Part shown: piece by piece, positions 32,723 through 41,127 of the stretch
Layout: every line of letters begins with the position of its first letter
Numbering within the stretch: position 1 is the stretch's first letter
Assembly: GCA_002699125.1 (NCBI GenBank)
Contig: PABI01000123.1
Coordinates: 186,001 to 250,000, forward strand
Reading direction: 5' to 3'
DNA length: 64,000 bases
Source: Anaerolineaceae bacterium
Lineage (GTDB): Bacteria > Chloroflexota > Anaerolineae > Promineifilales > Promineifilaceae
The notes under the pieces: model-generated
Database searches by the model: none
Told to the model about the DNA's origin: nothing
The model's input: only the letters and a program-made list of their open reading frames with translations
Program-made: the position numbers and the translations under genes

Positions 32723-35053
32723 ATGGCTGGCACACAATTCTTTGGCGAACGAATCAAGCGAAACGAAGACCCTCGCCTGCTCACCGGGCAGGCGCTGTTC
32801 ACCGACGACGTGAACCTGCCAGACATGCTGCACGCCGCTTTTTATCGCAGTCCGTATGCCCACGGCCGTATCCTCAGCATAGACGTTTCGATGGCACAGG
32901 AGCGCAAAGGTGTGGTAGCCGTTTACACCGCCGAAGATTTGGGCGATTATTGGCAGCCAGGACCGCTGCTCGTCTCGCCGCCACCGGTGAAGGATATTGT
33001 GTTCAACCAGCGCACCCAGGTGCCCCTCGCCAAAGACAAGGTGCGCTTTGTCGGCGAACCCATCGTCATGGTCGTGGCCGAAAGCCGCTACATCGCCGAA
33101 GATGCTGCCGAAGAAATTTTTGTCGATGTCGAACCGCTGGATGCCGTGATCGACTTGGCCGCTGCGCTGGAATCAGATTCGGCGCTGGTGCATGATGAGC
33201 TGGGCAACAATATTTCAGCCCACGTCGTGCAGCGCAAAGGCAGCTACGAAACCGCCAAGGCCCAGGCGGACCACCTCATCAACCGCACCTTTGAATACGA
33301 CCACGGCATTGCTGCCGCCATGGAAAACCGCGGCGTGGTGGCCCAGTGGGACCGCCGCGCCCAACGTCTGACGATGTGGGATACAACTCAGGCACCCGTT
33401 TTTGTGCGCAACGGCATGGCAGCGCTGCTAGGCCTGTCAGAAAACCAGGTCCGGGTGATCGCCCCGTTCATCGGCGGTGGCTTTGGCCCCAAGATTATGA
33501 TGTTTTACCAGGAGGAAGTGCTGGTTCCCTGGGCATCGATGCAGTTAGACAGACCTGTCAAATGGATTGAGGATCGCTCGGAAAATTTTGTGGCCACCAC
33601 GCATGAACGCAGCCAGACGCACACGGTGGAGGCAGCGTTTAGCCAGGACGGCCGTATCCTCGGCATCCACGACGTCTTTTTACACGATCAAGGCGCTTAC
33701 GCGCCCTATGGCCTCACCGTCCCGCTCAACAGCCAATGTACCTTGCTAGGTCCGTACGATATTGAACATTATTATTCGGAGTTTACGGCCGTATTCACCA
33801 ACAAAACCATCGTCACCCCGTATCGCGGGGCTGGGCGGCAGCATGGCGTCTTCATCATCGAGCGCCTGCTGGACATTGCCGCCCGCGAACTGGGCATTGA
33901 TAAAGCCGAAATCCGCCGCCGCAACTTCATTTCGCCGGACAAATTCCCCTACCACAACGAAATCATCTACCAGGACTTTGCCCCGCTCAAATACGACAGC
34001 GGCAACTTCGAGCCGGTGCTGGACAAAGCACTGCAAATGATTGGCTACGACGACTTTTACCAAACCGTCCAGCCGCAGGCCCGCGCCGAGGGCCGCCATG
34101 TCGGGTTGGGGCTGGTAGCCTACGTCGAAGGCACCGGCATCGGCCCCTACGAAGGCGCGCGAGTGCAGGTGACCAGCAGCGGCCGCGTCAGCGTGGCCAC
34201 TGGCATTGGCACGCAGGGGCAGGGGCACTTCACAAGCTTTGCCCAAATCGTGGCCGACCAGGTCGGCGTCGATGTCTCCGAAGTCGATTTGGTGACGGGC
34301 GATACCGATCAGTTCCATTGGGGCGCCGGCACCTTTGCCAGCCGGGGCGCGGTTGTGGCCGGCAACGCCATCAACGAAGCCGCCCGCGACGTGCGCCAGA
34401 AAATCCTCAAGCTGGCCAGCGACATTTTGGAAGCCGCCGAGGAAGATTTGGAGCTGGGCAACGGTGAAGTCCGTGTGAAGGGCGTGCCGGACCGTGCCAT
34501 TCCGCTGGGGCAGCTGGCGCAGCAGGCCAACCCGATGCGTGGCGCAGTCAAGCCGGGCACGGAACCCGGCCTGGAAGCCACCAATTACTTTGGCCCGGAA
34601 TACGGTGCCACCGCCAGCGGCGTCCACGCCATGATTGTGGAAGTGGACCCGGACACAATGGACGTGCAAATTTTGCGCTACGTGGTGGTCCACGACTGCG
34701 GTGAGGTGATCAACCCGCTCATTCTGGATGGGCAAATTCAGGGCGGCGTAGCCCAGGGCATTGGCAACGCCTTCTACGAGCAAATCATCTACGACGAACA
34801 GGGGCAGCTCCTCACCGGCTCCTTCATGGATTACCTCCTGCCCACGTCGCTGGATGTGCCTAACATCGAAATCGGCCACGAGGTCACCCCCTCGCCGCTG
34901 AATCCAATGGGCATCAAAGGTGCCGGTGAAGCCGGAGCCATCCCTACCGGCCCACTCTTTGCCCAGGCAGTAGAAGACGCATTGAATCACCAGCTAGAAA
35001 TCCGCGAAATTCCCCTCAGCCCCAGCAAATTGTGGGAATTAACTCAACAGTAA
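32723..35053 (+). CDS. coxL: Mo-hydroxylase large (molybdopterin) subunit, form II CoxL-like
   Basis: A 776-residue molybdenum-cofactor subunit of the xanthine dehydrogenase family: an N-terminal a/b-hammerhead domain (residues about 17-125), then the cofactor-binding domains with GGGFGPKI and the C-terminal KGAGEAGAIPTGP carrying the catalytic Glu. The active-site loop at residues 366-372 is PYRGAGR, the form II signature, not the CSFR of true aerobic CO dehydrogenase. The substrate is therefore probably a heterocycle or aldehyde. Start at ATG 32723 after GGAGG. Its likely partner subunits are at 11558-13042. Confidence 0.92.
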   Translation: MAGTQFFGERIKRNEDPRLLTGQALFTDDVNLPDMLHAAFYRSPYAHGRILSIDVSMAQERKGVVAVYTAEDLGDYWQPGPLLVSPPPVKDIVFNQRTQVPLAKDKVRFVGEPIVMVVAESRYIAEDAAEEIFVDVEPLDAVIDLAAALESDSALVHDELGNNISAHVVQRKGSYETAKAQADHLINRTFEYDHGIAAAMENRGVVAQWDRRAQRLTMWDTTQAPVFVRNGMAALLGLSENQVRVIAPFIGGGFGPKIMMFYQEEVLVPWASMQLDRPVKWIEDRSENFVATTHERSQTHTVEAAFSQDGRILGIHDVFLHDQGAYAPYGLTVPLNSQCTLLGPYDIEHYYSEFTAVFTNKTIVTPYRGAGRQHGVFIIERLLDIAARELGIDKAEIRRRNFISPDKFPYHNEIIYQDFAPLKYDSGNFEPVLDKALQMIGYDDFYQTVQPQARAEGRHVGLGLVAYVEGTGIGPYEGARVQVTSSGRVSVATGIGTQGQGHFTSFAQIVADQVGVDVSEVDLVTGDTDQFHWGAGTFASRGAVVAGNAINEAARDVRQKILKLASDILEAAEEDLELGNGEVRVKGVPDRAIPLGQLAQQANPMRGAVKPGTEPGLEATNYFGPEYGATASGVHAMIVEVDPDTMDVQILRYVVVHDCGEVINPLILDGQIQGGVAQGIGNAFYEQIIYDEQGQLLTGSFMDYLLPTSLDVPNIEIGHEVTPSPLNPMGIKGAGEAGAIPTGPLFAQAVEDALNHQLEIREIPLSPSKLWELTQQ

Positions 35054-35088
35054 TTGCTTCTCTACCACCCATTGGTCATAATTGCACT

Positions 35089-35427
35089 ATGAACAAGTTG
35101 GAAACATTCATCAACTCAAGCCAAATAAAAACGTTTTGCCAGCGCTGGAAAATCCAAGAACTGGCTTTGTTTGGCTCTGCACTGCGTGATGATTTTGGAC
35201 CAAAGAGCGATATTGACCTGCTTGTTTCTTTTGATGGTGATGCAGATTGGAGTTTGCTTGAGCATGTGCAGATGCAATTAGAGCTACAAGAGCTTTTAGG
35301 GCGCAATGTTGACTTGGTTAACAAGCGTGCTTTAAAACAAAGCGAAAACTGGATTCGGCGCGACGAGATTTTGCAGACAGCTGTGCCAGTTTTCGTGAAG
35401 AACGAGGTCGTTCATGGCGCGGGATGA
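35089..35427 (+). CDS. mntA: MNT-domain nucleotidyltransferase antitoxin (MntA-like)
   Basis: A 112-residue minimal nucleotidyltransferase with FGSALRDDFGPKSDIDLLVS (GSx10DxD) near residue 28. In MntA-HepT systems it adds AMP units to the HepT toxin. The start at ATG 35089 has no clear ribosome site. The 3' end overlaps hepT by 14 bp. It follows coxL by 35 bp. Confidence 0.88.
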   Translation: MNKLETFINSSQIKTFCQRWKIQELALFGSALRDDFGPKSDIDLLVSFDGDADWSLLEHVQMQLELQELLGRNVDLVNKRALKQSENWIRRDEILQTAVPVFVKNEVVHGAG

Positions 35428-35758
35428 TGCTTCTCTATTGGATATAGCCCGTGCTGCTCGCTTGACACAAGAGTTTTGTCGGGGAATGACCAGAGCTCAA
35501 TTTCTGAAAGACCTCAAGACACAGTCGGCCGTTTTGCATCAGCTGCTAATTTTGGGAGAGGCGGTCAAACGGCTTTCAGATGATTTTCGACAGCGACATG
35601 CCACAATCCCCTGGCGTCTAATCGCGGGTATGCGTGACAAATTAATTCACGGTTATGATAGCGTTGACTTGGACGAGGTGTGGAAAACAACCTCAGAAGA
35701 CATGCCAAATTTGCTGAAACAAATCAAACCCCTATTGCCCCAAAAGCCAAACGATTAG
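35414..35758 (+). CDS. hepT: HepT-like HEPN ribonuclease toxin (DUF86)
   Basis: A 114-residue helical protein with RDKLIHGYD, the Rx4HxY catalytic and AMP-acceptor motif of HepT. GEAVKRLSDDFRQRH is another typical DUF86 stretch. It is an RNase restrained by MntA. Overlap with mntA indicates one transcriptional unit. Confidence 0.88.
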   Translation: MARDDASLLDIARAARLTQEFCRGMTRAQFLKDLKTQSAVLHQLLILGEAVKRLSDDFRQRHATIPWRLIAGMRDKLIHGYDSVDLDEVWKTTSEDMPNLLKQIKPLLPQKPND

Positions 35759-36103
35759 TAGTCCGGAAACAAATTTTAGCTAGTTAGTTGGAGCTAGAGC
35801 ATGGCGATTAAAAATCGCCGCTCTCCAAGCTTTGAGACTGCATTATCCTGTTGGATGCGCTGCTGCCGGGTTAGATGCAATCAGTTTCCCCATTTCACAC
35901 AAAATCATTACCAGGCCCGCTATCGCGTTTGCGCAAGCGAGCCCCAATATACAGCCAAAACAAACACGGCCGTAATTCGATTTATATGCTCACAGTGATA
36001 AAATGAAGCTATAAACTGTTACGTTACAAAACGATTTCCCATATTCTTCATGTCTGCTCAACAGCAGACATCCATCGACTATTCCTAAAAAGAGAGCAAT
36101 TCA
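35759..36103. other. Intergenic region with a short hairpin
   Basis: About 345 bp without a gene. GGCGATT (35803-35809) and AATCGCC (35813-35819) form a 7-bp hairpin, extended outward by GAGC/GCTC. The remainder holds one ACGGCCGT copy near 35969 and nothing else I can identify. Confidence 0.5.
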
Positions 36104-37324
36104 ATGGCAACTTCTTCTCCAGGTCTGCTAAACGGCGTTCGCATTATTGATCTCACCCGCGTGCTGGCAGGACCTTACTGTACCCAAATGCTGGGCGACC
36201 TCGGCGCCGATGTCATCAAAATTGAAGCGCCCGGTCGCGGCGACGATACGCGCCACTGGGGACCGCCCTTCACCAACGCACCCGACGGCGAGCGCGGTGA
36301 AGCCGCCTACTTTCTGGCCGCCAACCGCAACAAACGCAGCCTGACGCTCAACCTCAAATCGGAAAAAGGGCTGGAAATTCTCAAGAACTTGATCCGCGAA
36401 GGGGACGTGCTGGTTGAGAACTTCCGCAGCGGCACGCTGGCGCGTTGGGGGCTGGATTACGAGACGCTCCAGCAGCTACGACCCGGCCTCATTTACTGCG
36501 CCATCACCGGCTACGGCACCGATGGTCCCTACAAAGACCGGGCGGGCTACGACTTTATGGTGCAGGCGATGGGCGGCTTCATGAGCGTCACCGGTCCCGC
36601 CGACGGTCCCATGACCCGCGCCGGCATCGCCATTGCCGATCTGGCGACGGGCATATTTGCCAGTAATGCCATTCTGGCTGCCCTGTTTGCCCGCGAGCGC
36701 ACTGGCGAGGGGCAATTTATTGACATGGCCCTGCTGGATTCACAGGTGGCGCTGATGTCTTATGTGGCCAGCAATTATTTGGTGTCTGGCGAGCTGCCAG
36801 GGCGCTTTGGCAACGGGCATCCCAATATTGTGCCCTATCAGGAGTTCCAGGCGCGAGACCAGCAGTTTGCTTTTGCCTGTGGCAATGACAACCAGTGGAG
36901 CAAGTTTTGTACGGCCGTCTCCCACCCCGAATGGATCACCGACGAACGCTTCGCCACCAACGCCGCCCGCCTGGCCCACCGCGACACCGTCGTCGCCATG
37001 CTCAACGAGCTGTTTGCCAGCCGCGACGCCGCCGACTGGATGGCCTTGTGTGACGAGATTGGCATCCCCTCCGCGCCCATCAACAACATGGCCCAGGTGT
37101 TCAATAATCCCCAGGTACAGGCACGCAATACCCGGCTCGACGTGCCGCATCCCACCGCCGGCAGCGTGCCGCTGGTCAATTCACCGCTCAAAATCCCCAC
37201 CACCCCCACCAGCGTGCGCTACCCGCCGCCCACTCTCGGCCAACATACAGCCGAAATTTTACAGTCGCTGCTGGGGTATGATGAAAAGACAATTGAGGAT
37301 CTAAAAACAGAGGGTGTCATCTAG
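36104..37324 (+). CDS. CaiB/BaiF family CoA transferase
   Basis: A 406-residue class III CoA transferase. N-terminal VRIIDLTRVLAGPYCTQMLG and DLGADVIKIEAPGRGDDTRH are the family hallmark; IDMALLDSQVALM contains the catalytic Asp that forms the acyl-aspartyl anhydride. Members move CoA between carboxylic acids such as formate/oxalate or carnitine. AAAGAGAG precedes ATG 36104. Followed by a small protein and a thiolase-like protein, it would feed a CoA-linked acid pathway. The substrate is not readable. Confidence 0.92.
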   Translation: MATSSPGLLNGVRIIDLTRVLAGPYCTQMLGDLGADVIKIEAPGRGDDTRHWGPPFTNAPDGERGEAAYFLAANRNKRSLTLNLKSEKGLEILKNLIREGDVLVENFRSGTLARWGLDYETLQQLRPGLIYCAITGYGTDGPYKDRAGYDFMVQAMGGFMSVTGPADGPMTRAGIAIADLATGIFASNAILAALFARERTGEGQFIDMALLDSQVALMSYVASNYLVSGELPGRFGNGHPNIVPYQEFQARDQQFAFACGNDNQWSKFCTAVSHPEWITDERFATNAARLAHRDTVVAMLNELFASRDAADWMALCDEIGIPSAPINNMAQVFNNPQVQARNTRLDVPHPTAGSVPLVNSPLKIPTTPTSVRYPPPTLGQHTAEILQSLLGYDEKTIEDLKTEGVI

Positions 37325-37347
37325 ACAGTAAAAATAGGGAAAATCCA

Positions 37348-37617
37348 ATGGAACAATGGGAATATCTCACGCTATTTTTAGAGGCTAATAAACAAGAAGC
37401 CGATTCAATGGCCTACACAATCGAGACAGAAGAACTGGCAGCTTACAGTCCGCAGCTGCTCATGCCGGAGCTAAACCGTTTGGGTGCCAAAGGTTGGGAA
37501 CTGGTACACATGGAACCCGCCTTCGTGGGCAATAACGAAGATATTTTGATGCACGAAGGCGGCGGCAGCCGGCGCTGGACGAACAAATATTTCTGCGTGT
37601 TTAAACGTCCAGCTTAG
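37348..37617 (+). CDS. Hypothetical small protein (DUF4177-like)
   Basis: An 89-residue protein: MEQWEYLTLFLEA, LNRLGAKGWELVHMEPAF, WTNKYFCVFKRP. The pattern (WEY ... LN.LG..GWELV ... FKRP) is that of small DUF4177-like proteins without known role. It lies 23 bp after the CoA transferase and is probably cotranscribed. Confidence 0.7.
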   Translation: MEQWEYLTLFLEANKQEADSMAYTIETEELAAYSPQLLMPELNRLGAKGWELVHMEPAFVGNNEDILMHEGGGSRRWTNKYFCVFKRPA

Positions 37618-37624
37618 CTTAACC

Positions 37625-37677
37625 GTAGCCGCGGATTCTTTCCGCGCAAAAAAAGCGCAGTAAGAAACTGCGGCTAC
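37625..37677. repeat. 'gtagccgcgg' hairpin repeat, copy 2
   Basis: GTAGCCGCGGATTCTTTCCG on the left and ACTGCGGCTAC on the right form an imperfect stem just upstream of the thiolase-like gene. Confidence 0.65.
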
Positions 37678-37688
37678 AAAATTGGTGC

Positions 37689-38834
37689 ATGATGAGACAA
37701 GTCAGCATTGTCGGCATCGGGCAGGTGCCGGTGCAAAAGGTTTATGCGCAAAGTTTGAGATGGCTGGGGGCAACGGCCGTTCGCCAGGCTATGGCCGATG
37801 CGGGTGTGGACCAGGTAGACGCCCTGTTTGCTGGAAACATGCTCAGCGACGAGCTGCAAAACCAGAAGCACCTGGCCGCCCTCATCGCTGACGAAGCCGG
37901 ACTGTATGGCATCGAGGCGCTGCAAGTGCGGGCCGCCACCGCCACCGGGGCCGCTGCCCTGCGCATGGCCTACCTCGCCGTTGCCAGCGGCGAATCAGAC
38001 CTGGCTGTGGCCATCGGCGTGGAAAAAATGAGCGAAGGGGCCGCCACGCCCGCCCTGGCCAAGGCACTGGATGCCCGGCAAGAAGTCATCGCCGGGGCCA
38101 CGCTCATCAGCAAAAATGCCGATTTGATGCGCCTGTACATGGAACGGCACGGCATGCCGGAAGATGGATTGGTCAATTTTGCCGTCAATGCCCACCAAAA
38201 CGCCCTCACCAACCCTAACGCCCTCTTCCACAAAAAGATCTCGGCGCGGGATGTGCGCCAATCGCGCCACATTGTGCCGCCGATTCGCCTGCTGGACTGC
38301 TCCCCCATTTGCGATGGCGCCGCGGCCGTGGTGCTGGCGCCACGCAACGAAGCCCGCGCCTACACCGACAGGCCAGTCCACATCCTGGCCTCCAGCGTGG
38401 CCACCGACCGCTTTCGCGTGGCCGACCGTCCCAATCCGCTGGCGCTGGAAGCCGCCCGGCTGTCGGCGCAAAAAGCATTCCGGCTGGCCAACGTCAACCA
38501 GCTGGACATCAGCTTCTACGAGGTGCACGATGCGTTCAGCATCATGGCCTGCTTGCTGCTGGAGGCGGTGGGCTTTGCCGGACCGGGCCAGGGCTGGCAC
38601 CTGGCGGCGGACAAAGAAATTGGCCTGCGCGGCAAAGTCCCCATTGCCACCTTTGGCGGTCTAAAGGCACGCGGGCATCCCATTGGGGCAACGGCCGTTT
38701 ACCAAACTTGCGAAATTGTGCAGCAGCTCACAGAGCAGGCGGGCAAAAACCAGGTCAAAAACGGTAAAATTGGCCTGCTGCAAAGCGTCGGCGGCGCGGC
38801 GGCAACGGTGCTGACGCATGTTTTTGGCGTGTAG
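37689..38834 (+). CDS. Thiolase-like protein (SCP-x type) lacking the nucleophilic Cys
   Basis: A 381-residue protein of the thiolase family: SIVGIGQVPV start, RAATATGAAALRMAYLAVASG, EVHDAFSIMACLLLEAVGF and GGLKARGHPIGATAVYQ. The usual nucleophile sits in AACASG; here the stretch is AATATG with Thr84 in place of Cys. The His residues of the other two motifs are kept. So Claisen condensation through an acyl-Cys is unlikely and a modified or binding function is possible. SCP-x thiolases usually pair with a DUF35 protein, which is not seen here. The start may be 37689 or 37692. Confidence 0.85.
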   Translation: MMRQVSIVGIGQVPVQKVYAQSLRWLGATAVRQAMADAGVDQVDALFAGNMLSDELQNQKHLAALIADEAGLYGIEALQVRAATATGAAALRMAYLAVASGESDLAVAIGVEKMSEGAATPALAKALDARQEVIAGATLISKNADLMRLYMERHGMPEDGLVNFAVNAHQNALTNPNALFHKKISARDVRQSRHIVPPIRLLDCSPICDGAAAVVLAPRNEARAYTDRPVHILASSVATDRFRVADRPNPLALEAARLSAQKAFRLANVNQLDISFYEVHDAFSIMACLLLEAVGFAGPGQGWHLAADKEIGLRGKVPIATFGGLKARGHPIGATAVYQTCEIVQQLTEQAGKNQVKNGKIGLLQSVGGAAATVLTHVFGV

Positions 38835-38907
38835 CCGGTAATCGGTGGTCGGTGGCCGGTAATCGGTTTTTGCCTCACCGATTACCGTTTACCGTTTACG
38901 GATTACC
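38834..38907. repeat. Intergenic 'ggtaatcggt' repeat
   Basis: CCGGTAATCGGTGGTCGGTG faces CACCGATTACCGTTTACCG. It forms a large hairpin between the thiolase-like gene and the ModE-like regulator. Confidence 0.7.
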
Positions 38908-38922
38908 CTCCAAGGAGACCCT

Positions 38923-39276
38923 ATGAATCCCCGCCTGAACCTGTGGCTGGAAAACGAAGGTGAAGTCGTTTTCTCCATCTGGCGCATGGCGCTGCTGCAA
39001 GCCGTGGCCGAAACCGGCTCCATCAGCAGCGCGGCAGCGGCGATGGACGTGCATTACCGCACCGCCTGGCAAAAAATCAACGAGATGGAAACTCGCCTCG
39101 GACAAAAACTGGTGGAAACCCAGATTGGCGGACAGCGCGGCGGCGGCGCGCAGCTCACGCCGCTGGCACAGGAGCTTATCACCGCCTTCAACCAGTTTAG
39201 CGAGGATATTGAACAACAAATGGTGGAGCGGTTTACGGCCGTTCTGGCCCCCCTCCTGGAAAATTACCCTGATTAG
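38923..39276 (+). CDS. ModE-like DNA-binding regulator of tungstate/molybdate uptake
   Basis: A 117-residue protein consisting of the N-terminal winged-helix domain of ModE: LLQAVAETGSISSAAAAMDVHYRTAWQKIN, then TQIGGQRGGGAQLTPLAQEL. It lacks the oxyanion-binding MOP domains, so either it senses the anion by other means or needs a partner. AAGGAGA precedes ATG 38923. A ModE-like operator sits on the tupA promoter 130 bp downstream, which makes that operon the obvious target. Confidence 0.87.
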   Translation: MNPRLNLWLENEGEVVFSIWRMALLQAVAETGSISSAAAAMDVHYRTAWQKINEMETRLGQKLVETQIGGQRGGGAQLTPLAQELITAFNQFSEDIEQQMVERFTAVLAPLLENYPD

Positions 39277-39280
39277 CATT

Positions 39281-39350
39281 TGTCATGCCTGCGTAGGCAG
39301 GCATCCACTCGTTACGAAACAATAGATTCCCGCCTTCGCGAGAATGACGC
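39281..39350. repeat. REP-like repeat between regulator and tupA promoter
   Basis: GTCATGCCTGCGTAGGCAGG and GATTCCCGCCTTCGCGAGAA contain two short palindromes (CTGCGTAGGCAG and CCGCCTTCGCG-type). This resembles widely dispersed 'gtcattcccgcgaaagcggg' repeats of other bacteria. Confidence 0.5.
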
Positions 39351-39371
39351 CGCAATTTTGATTTTCTCCAA

Positions 39372-39399
39372 TTGACACCCGTTTGAAATCTCATATACT
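39372..39399 (+). promoter_or_regulatory. tupABC promoter
   Basis: Consensus TTGACA at 39372-39377, 16-bp spacer, TATACT at 39394-39399. Transcription should begin near 39406, at the left edge of the operator. Confidence 0.75.
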
Positions 39400-39406
39400 T
39401 CCCCAT

Positions 39407-39429
39407 CGTTATGATCATTTATCATAGCG
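39407..39429. promoter_or_regulatory. ModE-like operator of tupABC
   Basis: CGTTATGAT-N5-ATCATAGCG, an inverted repeat with a single mismatch between arms. It resembles the ModE box (CGYTATAT ... ATATARCG). Its place over the transcription start suggests repression when tungstate is plentiful. Confidence 0.7.
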
Positions 39430-39463
39430 ACAAAATCCGATTATAAACGTGAGGAGGTAAAAG

Positions 39464-40321
39464 ATGTCGAAGTTTTGGCGATGGTTTGTTTTGGGTGCGG
39501 CCGTTTTCTTCCTGGTGGCTTGTGGCTCCAGCGAGCCGGAAGTGCTGCGGCTGGCCACCACCACCAGCACCGAGGATTCCGGCCTGCTGGAAGCGATCCT
39601 GCCCGATTTTGAAGAGAAATACAATGCCCGCGTGGACGTGGTGGCCGTGGGCACCGGCCAGGCAATTGCCCTGGGTGAAGCCGGCGATGCCGACGTCATT
39701 TTGGTCCACGCTCGCAGCCGGGAAGATGCGTTTGTCGCCGACGGGCACGGCACCGAGCGGTTCGACGTGATGTACAACGATTTCATCATCGTCGGACCAA
39801 CCGACGATCCCGCCGGGATTCAGGGCATGGAGCTGGCATCGGACGCATTGACGGCAATTGCCGAATCGGAATCTACTTGGGCCTCGCGGGGGGATGACAG
39901 CGGCACCCACTCCAAAGAGCGCTCGCTGTGGGAAGCAGCCGGTTTGCCCAGCGATCCGGAAGGGGATTGGTACGATTCGCTGGGCCAGGGAATGGGCGAC
40001 ACGCTGCGCTATGCCAATGAAACCGGCGCCTACACTATGACCGATCGCGGCACTTACTTGAGCCAGCAGGACAACCTGCCCAACCTGGCCATCATGGTCG
40101 GTGGCAGCAGCATCGATGAAAATGCAGACCTGTCGCTGTACAATCCGTACGGTGTCATCCCGGTGAACCCAGACAAGGGCAACATCAACAGTGATCTGGC
40201 CAATGATTTTGTGGATTGGCTCACCAGCGTCGAAACGCAGTCGGTGATTGCCGAATACGGCATCGACACTTACGGTCAGCCGCTGTTCTACCCCGATTCA
40301 CAGGCCTGGCGCGACCAGTAA
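39464..40321 (+). CDS. tupA: Tungstate ABC transporter substrate-binding lipoprotein TupA
   Basis: A 285-residue lipoprotein (lipobox FFLVAC with Cys20). The TupA signature LATTTSTEDSGLL follows directly after the anchor, then VGTGQAIALGEAGDADVILVHAR and RGDDSGTHSKERSLW, the oxyanion-binding loops of the family. GAGGAGG precedes ATG 39464. It starts the tupABC operon under the promoter/operator at 39372-39429. Use of tungsten agrees with the AOR gene at 59824-61761. Weak molybdate binding cannot be excluded. Confidence 0.95.
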   Translation: MSKFWRWFVLGAAVFFLVACGSSEPEVLRLATTTSTEDSGLLEAILPDFEEKYNARVDVVAVGTGQAIALGEAGDADVILVHARSREDAFVADGHGTERFDVMYNDFIIVGPTDDPAGIQGMELASDALTAIAESESTWASRGDDSGTHSKERSLWEAAGLPSDPEGDWYDSLGQGMGDTLRYANETGAYTMTDRGTYLSQQDNLPNLAIMVGGSSIDENADLSLYNPYGVIPVNPDKGNINSDLANDFVDWLTSVETQSVIAEYGIDTYGQPLFYPDSQAWRDQ

Positions 40322-40328
40322 AAGCTTA

Positions 40329-40423
40329 ACCGCGGAGGGCGCAGAGAACACTGAGTTTTTTGTTTTTCTCTGCGTTCCTTCGGCGGTGCTCAAGACAAGT
40401 CTCCGCGTTCTCCGCGGTAAAAT
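40329..40423. repeat. 'ccgcggagggcgcagag' hairpin repeat between tupA and tupB
   Basis: ACCGCGGAGGGCGCAGAGAA at the left and CTCCGCGTTCTCCGCGGTAA at the right form a long imperfect hairpin that fills the 104-bp gap within the operon. It ends two bases before the tupB start and may reduce downstream expression. Confidence 0.7.
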
Positions 40424-40425
40424 TT

Positions 40426-41127
40426 ATGCAGACACTGTTAGACGCTTTTTTCAACGCTTTCCAACTGCTGATTTCCGGCGATCCGGAGCTGGTAGCGATT
40501 GTAGGGCTGACGCTGCGGGTGACGGGCATTGCCCTGCTGCTGGCGCTGCTGCTGGGGCTGCCGGTGGGGGCGCTGCTGGGGCTGATGGGGCGTTTCCCCG
40601 GCGGTGGCTGCATCATTCCTCTCATTTACACAGGCATGGGCCTGCCGCCGGTGGTGGTGGGTCTTTTTGTTTACCTGCTGCTTTCTAACCAGGGGCCGCT
40701 AGGCGAACTGGCATGGTTGTTTACACCGTCCGCCATGATCATGGCGCAGACGATTATTGCCTGGCCGCTAGTTGTGGGATTGACGTTAACGGCCGTTCAA
40801 TCCCTCGATCCCCTTTTGCCCTTGCAGCTGCGCGCTCTGGGGGCTACCCGCTGGCAGTTAGCCAAAACCATGCTGCTGGAATCGAAGCTGGGCGTGTTTG
40901 CTGCGGTGGTGGCTGCTTTTGGCAGCATCATCTCCGAAGTGGGTGCGGTAATTTTGGTGGGCGGCAACATTCGCGGCGAGACGCGGGTGCTCACCACGGC
41001 GATCGTCCTGGAAACGCGGCGGGGCGAGTTTGCCCTGGCGATTGCCCTGGGGATTATTTTGCTGCTGCTCTCCTTGCTAGCCAACGTAGCGCTGTACCGC
41101 TTGCAGCAGCGGGGAGTGAAGCGATGA
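40426..41127 (+). CDS. tupB: Tungstate ABC transporter permease TupB
   Basis: A 233-residue permease with five to six membrane segments. The cytoplasmic EAA-type loop is LRALGATRWQLAKTMLLESK. Start at ATG 40426 (MQTLLDAFFNAFQLL), right after a repeat and without a visible ribosome site. The stop overlaps tupC by 4 bp. Confidence 0.92.
   Translation: MQTLLDAFFNAFQLLISGDPELVAIVGLTLRVTGIALLLALLLGLPVGALLGLMGRFPGGGCIIPLIYTGMGLPPVVVGLFVYLLLSNQGPLGELAWLFTPSAMIMAQTIIAWPLVVGLTLTAVQSLDPLLPLQLRALGATRWQLAKTMLLESKLGVFAAVVAAFGSIISEVGAVILVGGNIRGETRVLTTAIVLETRRGEFALAIALGIILLLLSLLANVALYRLQQRGVKR

Noticed and set aside
33746..34990. A 414-codon open frame antisense to coxL
   Set aside because: Same reason: the coxL frame has clear catalytic motifs throughout, and the antisense product has none.
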